Below, one piece after another: positions 58,501-64,000 of a stretch of DNA of 64,000 nucleotides. Source of the DNA: Mimachlamys varia (taxonomy: Eukaryota > Mollusca > Bivalvia > Pectinida > Pectinidae); contig OX392538.1 of assembly GCA_947623455.1 (NCBI GenBank), forward strand, positions 124,001 through 188,000. Reading direction: 5' to 3'. The position numbers were made by a program, and so were the translations under genes. The first letter of the stretch is position 1, and each line of letters opens with the position of its first letter. The notes below the pieces were generated by a model. The model searched no databases. It saw only the letters and a list, made by a program, of their open reading frames with translations, and had not been told where the DNA came from.

Positions 58501-59304
58501 GCATATCAACAACTGACTTCGTAGCTTGACTGAACTGACGTGTGAGATGACAATACCAATTAATTCTGTTACAGAAAGCACAATATCAACAACTGACTTG
58601 GTAGCTTGACTGAACTGACGTGTGAGATGACAATACCAATTAATTCTGTTACAGAAAGCACATATCAACAACTGACTTGGTAGCTTGACTGAACTGACGT
58701 GTGAGATGACAATACCAATTAATTCTGTTACAGAAAGCACAATATCAACAACTGACTTGATAGCTTGACTGAACTGACGTGTGAGATGACAATACCAATT
58801 AATTCTGTTACAGAAAGCACAATATCAACAACTGACTTGGTAGCTTGACTGAACTGACGTGTGAGATGACAATACCAATCAATTCTGTTACAGAAAGCAC
58901 AATATCAACAACTGACTTGGTAGCTTGACTGAACTGACGTGTGAGATGACAATACCAATTAATTCTGTTACAGAAAGCACAATATCAACAACTGACTTGA
59001 TAGCTTGACTGAACTGACGTGTGAGATGACAATACCAATCAATTCTGTTACAGAAAGCACGCCCTACTGGATCGGACTCGAGTACAATCCACAGCGCCGT
59101 GTCTACAGCTGGCTGTCGGACGGACAGGGAGCCAGCGATACTGATTGGTGTATAGGCAACTGTTCCACTTCCCCGCCTCAACCGGACGAACAGCAAACAC
59201 AGCATTGTATAACTACTGTGTATCTGTCAAACAAAGGCCCTTTTGGCTGGTGGGACAAAGGTTGCACTTCAGAGTTCCATCTCATCTGTGAAACCGCTCC
59301 ATGA
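34484..59304 (+). CDS. secreted PAN-like + C-type lectin domain protein (whole gene, 4 coding exons)
   Basis: Exons 34484-34532, 48113-48391, 52127-52321 and 59054-59304 join in frame (all introns phase 1, GT-AG) to 257 codons plus TGA. Residues 1-21 are a signal peptide (hydrophobic AFFVFISTLVAGFVTA, cleavage probably after A21). Residues about 46-77 carry C52, C56, C63, C75 in a PAN/apple-like spacing. Residues 128-253 form a C-type lectin domain with YWIGL, WLSDG, a QPD motif (217-219), C226, WWDKGC and FHLIC (C253). Secreted lectins of this kind in molluscs are mostly implicated in glycan recognition and immunity. The usual WND calcium motif is WWD here. Introns are dominated by arrays seeded at the splice junctions, and intron 3 holds an antisense Gypsy relic. 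A PAN assignment is weaker than the lectin assignment. Confidence 0.85.
34511..46448. repeat. 37-bp minisatellite, about 320 copies, seeded at the exon 1 splice donor
   Basis: The unit is TCATCTCTACTCTGGTGGCG G (21 nt, from exon 1) plus GTATGTATCAATGTTG (16 nt, from intron 1). The first unit is the real exon 1-intron 1 junction. Most units keep GCGG|GTATGT or GTGG|GTATGT, i.e. a near-consensus 5' splice site. The unit has no stop in any plus frame and 37 is not a multiple of 3, which explains overlapping open frames of up to 510 codons. Rarer variants (TGACATGTC, GGGGCAGGTATATATT, GTTTAAATCTC) mark larger duplicated blocks. It fills most of intron 1. Confidence 0.95.
46449..47689. other. rest of lectin intron 1, no further gene
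   Basis: Unique-looking AT-rich sequence with a poly-C tract near 46904-46915 and a short CCCTAACCCTA word near 46535. An open frame at 47278-47469 has no domain. Confidence 0.4.
47690..48075 (+). mobile_element. degenerate retroelement ORF tail, copy B
   Basis: Aligns in the same orientation with 33750-34085, continuing to within about 40 bp of the exon-2 acceptor. It contains a (TATGC)4 run near 47792. It is another copy of the retroelement tail seen upstream of exon 1, so exon 1 and the 37-bp array are flanked by direct repeats. Confidence 0.5.
48113..48391 (+). CDS. lectin gene exon 2 (PAN/apple-like)
   Basis: Acceptor TTTTTCTTGACAG, donor AACG|GTAAAT, phase 1 both sides. It encodes the end of the signal peptide (FVTAE) and a region with C52, C56, C63 and C75 (HCGLLCTMRLGTCHYYIY), like a PAN/apple fold. 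An alternative donor, ACAG|GTGAAC at 48418, is 27 nt later and also phase 1. The splice choice is uncertain because a repeat array starts exactly here. Confidence 0.8.
48392..51880. repeat. 52-bp minisatellite, about 66 copies, containing donor and acceptor motifs
   Basis: Unit GTAAATACACGGTCATTCCG, ATTACAGGTGAACGTGAGAC, AGAAACAGACAG (52 bp). Each unit holds an acceptor-like TTCCGATTACAG and a donor-like ACAG|GTAAAT, bracketing 25 nt. Rare variants (AGGAACGCACAGGTAATATA at about 48850, 49684 and 50520; CACCGCATTTCG at about 49290, 50124 and 50960) recur at about 835 bp, a higher-order repeat of 16 units. It fills most of intron 2. Confidence 0.95.
52127..52321 (+). CDS. lectin gene exon 3 (N-terminal half of the C-type lectin domain)
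   Basis: Acceptor TTTGTCTTGTGTTACAG, donor TACAG|GTATAT, phase 1 both sides. It encodes FRSCVLEQRG, NSTCIHVTDT and the helix with GITDICAEYDG, the first cysteines and helix 1 of a C-type lectin domain. Confidence 0.82.
52397..52560. mobile_element. foldback MITE copy B
   Basis: 52454-52560 (ATATTTTTGGGTAACTGCCC.. to ..CAAACACGACCACATC) matches the reverse complement of 16200-16330, and 52403-52418 (ATTGGAGTTTATGGAC) is part of the other arm. The left arm is rearranged. It starts about 75 bp after lectin exon 3. Confidence 0.65.
52571..52722. repeat. 150-bp hairpin in lectin intron 3
   Basis: TCTTCAGTAATACCA.. (from 52584) pairs with ..GTATTACTGAAGATAC (to 52714), and the inner arms GATATTTTTCAC and GTGAAAATATC flank a short GAGTGCGCAGCAT centre. 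It has the structure of a foldback element unrelated to the neighbouring MITE copy. Confidence 0.65.
52723..53920. other. intron 3 sequence left of the Gypsy relic
   Basis: No coding exon recognised. The 3' flank (LTR, polypurine tract) of the antisense retroelement should be in or near this stretch, but no repeat shared with 58088-58490 is visible. Confidence 0.4.
53921..54568 (-). pseudogene. Gypsy integrase C-terminal region
   Basis: Basic sequence with GDQVLLRKD, typical of the integrase C-terminal domain, followed by a charged tail ending RRSARATKGQLPARF. It is separated from the integrase core by a one-base break. Confidence 0.8.
54537..56471 (-). pseudogene. Gypsy RT C-terminal part, RNase H and integrase
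   Basis: IFDDIVIHG (RT catalytic DD), VIADASPVGLGG (RNase H), an integrase zinc site with HEGHPG and CKGCYGC, and the core Asp-Asp-Glu positions in IAIDFLGP, TTDNGPQF and GEVERQNR. The frame is lost near 54575, in the region that normally reads on to the C-terminal domain. Confidence 0.9.
56381..56695 (-). pseudogene. Gypsy reverse transcriptase, N-terminal piece
   Basis: Contains RDIIEPVTGPTEWVSS, RLCVDMRQANTA and FTKLDIKWAYHQIEL, the last holding the first catalytic Asp. A one-base frame break near 56430 separates it from the rest of the RT. Confidence 0.85.
56692..58081 (-). pseudogene. Gypsy gag and protease region
   Basis: Gag-like capsid sequence is followed by two zinc knuckles (CYACGYTGHVKSDPSC with C-x2-C-x4-H, and CNKCHNIGHFASRC, canonical) and an aspartic protease active site, DSGATVNVL. 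The frame stays open upstream to about 58081 without an ATG. It ends at the A10 run, where the frame is lost. Confidence 0.85.
58088..58494. other. intron 3 sequence right of the Gypsy relic
   Basis: No gene, and no obvious LTR or tRNA primer-binding site next to the gag end. Confidence 0.4.
58499..59060. repeat. 80-bp minisatellite, 7 copies, ending in the exon 4 acceptor
   Basis: Unit starts TAGCTTGACTGAACTGACGT and ends with CAATTAATTCTGTTACAGAA AGCACAATATC.. (80 bp). Unit starts lie at 58522, 58602, 58681, 58761, 58841, 58921 and 59001. Each carries the acceptor TTCTGTTACAG|AAAGCAC; only the last continues into exon 4 (GCCCTACTGG). Confidence 0.95.
59054..59304 (+). CDS. lectin gene exon 4 (C-terminal half of the C-type lectin domain)
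   Basis: Acceptor TTCTGTTACAG, stop TGA 59302-59304. It encodes TPYWIGLEYNPQRR, YSWLSDG, SPPQPDEQQTQHCITT and GWWDKGCTSEFHLICETAP. The WIGL core, the paired cysteines (C226 and C245; C253 at the C terminus) and the QPD motif identify a C-type lectin domain. QPD predicts a galactose-type site in classical lectins, but the WND calcium motif is WWD. Confidence 0.92.
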
Positions 59305-59559
59305 CGTCTCCAAGTAAAATGTCATACACACGTGGAGTAGTATCGAGGTTTTACTCGCTACTCGAACACTGGCTTAACGTGTTTCAACGTTTCAAGAACG
59401 ACTGATCCATATTAGCAAGCTTTACATAAGGCTTCGATATTAACATAATTCAAAGTGATGAATCTCATTGACAATACCTATTGCTACCGGGTTGCTAACA
59501 TCAGTTACATATCCGACTCTCGTCACCTCGGTAGCGTACTACCTACATGTTCTTAGAAA
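59305..59559. other. 3' flank of the lectin gene
   Basis: Probable 3' UTR. No AATAAA signal recognised before the next repeat array. Confidence 0.35.
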
Positions 59560-60640
59560 ACCTAATTTCTATAATGTAATTAATGTAAATATTTTACTTA
59601 TACATGTATCTCATCATGTTGCTAGTTTACCTACCTTTTATACTGTTATTAATGTAAATATTTTACTAATATCACATCATGTTCTAGTTAACCTATCTTT
59701 TATACTGTTATTAATGTAAATATTTTACTAATATCTCATCATGTTCTAGTTAACCTACCTTTTATACTGTTATTAATGTAAATATTTTACTAATATCTCA
59801 TCATGTTCTAGTTAACCTACCTTTTATACTGTTATTAATGTAAATATTTTACTAATATCACATCATGTTCTAGTTAACCTATCTTTTATACTGTTATTAA
59901 TGTTAATATTTTACTAATATCACATCATGTTCTAGTTAACCTATCTTTTATACTGTTATTAATGTTAATATTTTACTAATATCACATCATGTTCTAGTTA
60001 ACCTATCTTTTATACTGTTATTAATGTAAATATTTTACTAATATAACATCATGTTCTAGTTAACCTATCTTTTATACTGTTATTAATGTAAATATTTTAC
60101 TAATATCACATCATATTCTAGTTAGCCTACGTTTTATACTGTTATTAATGTAAATATTTTACTAATATCACATCATGTTCTAGTTAACCTATCTTTTATA
60201 CTGTTATTAATGTAAATATTTTACTAATATAACATCATGTTCTAGTTAACCTATCTTTTATACTGTTATTAATGTAAATATTTTACTAATATAACATCAT
60301 GTTCTAGTTAACCTATCTTTTATACTGTTATTAATGTAAATATTTTACTAATATCACATCATGTTCTAGTTAACCTATCTTTTATACTGTTATTTATGTA
60401 AATATTTTGTTAACCTATCTTTTATACTGTTATTAATGTAAATAGTTTACTTATATCTCATCATGTTCTAGTTAACCTACTTTTTATACTTTTTTTAATA
60501 TAAATATTTTAAGTTAACCTACCTTTTATACTATTATTAATGTAAATAGTTTAAGTTAACCTACCTTTTATACTGTTATTAATGTAAATATTTTAAGTTA
60601 ATCTATCTTTTATACTGTTATTAATGTAAATATTTTACTT
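59560..60640. repeat. 62-bp minisatellite, about 17 copies
   Basis: Unit GTTCTAGTTAACCTATCTTT, TATACTGTTATTAATGTAAA, TATTTTACTAATATCACATC AT. Copies become shorter and more diverged to the right, and recognisable decayed units (CATGTTCT, TTAACCTACC words) continue to about 61080. Confidence 0.93.
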
Positions 60641-61394
60641 AACCCCTTACATGTAACACATTCGTTTTATCCTGTCAGTGATGTAAAAAATTACTAATCG
60701 TTTAACATATTTTAATTAACTGTAATCAATATGTTAAATATTTTTACTAATCTTTCAATGTCTTCTTTATCAAAATCCCTATATTACTGTCATTTAACGT
60801 ACTACATATATCTTAATACGTTCTGAAATTATATTGCTATATCCCCTCATTGATGTACATAATCTATTTATCTCTCAACATGTTCTGTATTAATGTAACT
60901 TTTCGCCGTCATTTATGTTCATATTGGACTTATTTCTTAACACGTTCCGTGTTAACCTACCAATTAGTAAGTCATTACTATTAATAGATCATGTATCTCT
61001 TAACATGTTCTTAATTTACATACAATGTACATGTACCTATTATCCTGTCTCTAATGTAAACATGCTACTTCATTAAGCATTGTGTAACAATATCTGAATT
61101 AATTGGGAAATCTCTTGGTGTAAACAGTTTTAATGAAGTGTAGCATGGATTCTCTATAGATATAATAATTTATTTTGCAAAAGAAAAACCCTTAAATTCG
61201 CACATCAGAATGTACATATAAGCCAACTACAAATACAAAATCTTATAATGTCTATAAATAACCATCTGCCGGACGACAGGCAAATCTAATCATACATAAA
61301 CTCATGATCATTTATATATACTTTGATTAATAAAACTTTTTCTGAACTGCTGGCCTCATCACTATATGAATCATCCAAGTCGCTAACAACGTAA

Positions 61395-62395
61395 AAAGGC
61401 AATACCATTTAACACACACCATCAACGTAAAAAGGCAACACCATTTAACACTATATCATCAACTTCAAAATAAAACACCATTTAACACTATATCATCAAC
61501 TTCAAAAGACAACACCATTTAACACTACATCATCAACGTAAAAATACAACACCATTTAACACTACATCATCAACGTAAAAATACAACACCATTTAACACT
61601 ACATCATCAACGTAAAAAGGCAACACCATCTAACACTACATCATCAACGTAAAAATACAACACCATTTAACACTACATCATCAACGTAAAAAGGCAACAC
61701 CATTTAACACTATATCATCAACGTAAAAAGACAGCACCATTTAACACTACATCATCAACGTAAAAATACAACACCATTTAACACTATATCATCAACTTAA
61801 AAATACAACACCATTTAACACTACATCATCAACGTAAAAAGGCAACACCATTTAACACTATATCATCAACGTAAAAAGACAGCACCATTTAACACTACAT
61901 CATCAACGTAAAAAGGCAGCACCATTTAACACTACATCATCAACGTAAAAAGACAGCAACACCATTTAACACTACATCATCAACTTAAAAAGGCAACACC
62001 ATCTAACACTACATCATCAACGTAAAAAGGCAGCACCATTTAACACTATATCATCAACGTAAAAAGACAGCACCATTTAACACTTCATCATCAACGTAAA
62101 AAGGCAGCACCATCTAACACTACATCATCAACGTAAAAATACAACACCATTTAACACTACATCATCAACGTAAAAAGGCAACACCATTTAACACTACATC
62201 ATCAACGTAAAAATGCAACACCATTTAACACTACATCATCAACGTAAAAATGCAACACCATTTAACACTACATCATCAACGTTAAAAGGCAACACCATTT
62301 AACACTACATCATCAACGTAAAAAGGCAACACCATTTAACACTACATCATCAACGTAAAAAGGCAACACCAATTAACACTACATCATCAAAAGCA
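61395..62395. repeat. 37-bp minisatellite, about 27 copies
   Basis: Unit CACCATTTAACACTACATCA TCAACGTAAAAAGGCAA. It is unrelated in sequence to the 37-bp unit of the lectin intron 1. The array ends at CATCATCAAAAGCACCATTGG. Confidence 0.95.
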
Positions 62396-62499
62396 CCATT
62401 GGTTGTGGTAAATATCAGACTGCTGACAACAAAACTACGAGTATCATTTTAGCTGTCAACATAATCACAGGACACAGCACTGAAACAACAAACAATGTA

Positions 62500-64000
62500 G
62501 GAAACAATAACAAAACGATATCACCGGAGAAAACACATACTCAGGAGGCACCAATAACAAAACGATATCACTGGAGACAACACATACACCGGAAACACCA
62601 ATAACAAAACGATATCACCGGAGACAACACATACACAGGAAACACCAATAACATAACGATATCACTGGACACAACACATACACAGGAGGCACCAATAACA
62701 AAACGATATCACTGGAGACAACACACACAGGAAACACCAATAACAAAACGATATCACTGGAGACAACACATACACAGGAAACACCAATAACAAAACGAAA
62801 TCACTGAAGACAACACATACACAGGAAACACCATTAACAAAACGATATCACTGGAGACAACACATACACAGGAAACATCAATAACAAAACGATATTACTG
62901 GAGACAACAACTACACAGGAAACACCAATAACAAAACGAAATCACTAGAGACAACACTTGCACAGGAAACACAAAAACATAACGATATCACTGGAGACAA
63001 CACATAGACAGGAAACAACAATAACAAAACGGCATCACTGGAGACAACACATACACAGGAAACACCAATAACAAAACGATATCACTGGAGACAACACGTA
63101 TACAGGAAACACCAATAACAAAATGATATCACTGGAGACAACACATACACAGGAAACATCATTAACAAAACGATATTACTGGAGACAACACGTATACAGG
63201 AAACACCAATAACAAAATGATATTACTGGAGACAACACATACACAGGAAACACCAATAACAAAATGATATTACTGGAGACAACACGTATACAGGAAACAC
63301 CAATAACAAAATGATATTACTGGAGACAACACATACACAGGAAACACCAATAACAAAACGATATCACTGGAGACAACACATACACAGGAAACACCAATAA
63401 CAAAACGAGATCACTGGAGACAACACATTCACAGGAAACACCAATAACAAAACGATATCACTGGAGACAACACATACACAGGAAACACCAATAACAAAAT
63501 GATATTACTGGAGACAACACATACACAGGAAACACCAATTACAAAACGAAATCACTGGAGACAGCACATACACAGAAAACACCAATAACAAAACGATATC
63601 ACTGGAGACAACACATACACAGGAAACACCAATAACAAATCGATATCACCGGAGACAACACATACACATGAAACTCAAATAACAAAACGATATCATTGGA
63701 GACAACACACACACAGGAAACACCAATAACAAAACGATATCACTGGAGACAACACATTAACAGGAAACTCAAATAACAAACCGATATCACTGGAGACAAA
63801 ACATACACAGGAAACAACAATAACAAAACGAGATCACTGGAGATAACACATACACAGGAAACACCAATAACAAAACGATATCACTCGAGACAACACATAC
63901 ACAGAAAACACCAATAACATAACGATATCACTCGAGACAACACATAGACAGGAAACACCAATAACAAAACAATATCACTGGAGACAACACATACACAGGA
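62500..64000. repeat. 47-bp minisatellite, about 31 copies, runs off the window
   Basis: Unit CAATAACAAAACGATATCAC, TGGAGACAACACATACACAG, GAAACAC (47 bp). Variants are ACGAAATC, ACGATATT and CGTATACAGG. The array continues past the right edge. Confidence 0.95.

Overview
The window is eukaryotic nuclear DNA, most likely from a mollusc and probably a bivalve. The evidence is two animal multi-exon genes with GT-AG introns, very AT-rich non-coding DNA, Tc1, LINE and Ty3/Gypsy relics, and dispersed repeats of a kind I associate with bivalve genomes. The bivalve assignment is inference. Roughly half of the 64 kb is tandem minisatellite.

Layout: 1-11290 holds two large arrays (47-bp unit at 1484-4166, 46-bp unit at 5739-8993), a small pogo-like MITE and a dispersed repeat, with no gene seen. 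11291-25749 on the minus strand is a 12-coding-exon gene for a ZSWIM2-like E3 ubiquitin ligase. Every intron phase matches, and the spliced frame gives 871 codons plus a stop. Its introns carry five further tandem arrays and several foldback elements. 28-34 kb holds relics: a LINE reverse transcriptase, a Tc1-like transposase and a retroelement tail. 34484-59304 on the plus strand is a second gene with 4 coding exons and matching phases (257 aa). It encodes a secreted protein with a PAN/apple-like region followed by a C-type lectin domain. Intron 1 is mostly a ~12-kb array of a 37-bp unit, intron 2 a ~3.5-kb array of a 52-bp unit, and intron 3 contains a broken Ty3/Gypsy element in antisense and an 80-bp array. 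59.5-64 kb holds three more arrays, the last running off the window.

Main observation: several arrays start exactly at exon-intron boundaries, and their unit contains the splice site. In the lectin gene the 37-bp unit is the end of exon 1 (signal-peptide codons) plus the first 16 nt of intron 1, so about 320 copies of the exon-1 5' splice site lie in tandem. The intron-2 array repeats the exon-2 donor and also a good acceptor. The intron-3 array repeats the exon-4 acceptor seven times. In the ZSWIM2-like gene the array in intron 4 repeats that exon's donor about 15 times. This looks like recurrent tandem amplification seeded at splice junctions, leaving genes whose real splice sites compete with hundreds of near-identical copies. 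The long open frames inside these arrays (up to 942 codons, all three frames) are by-products of stop-free units, not evidence of proteins.
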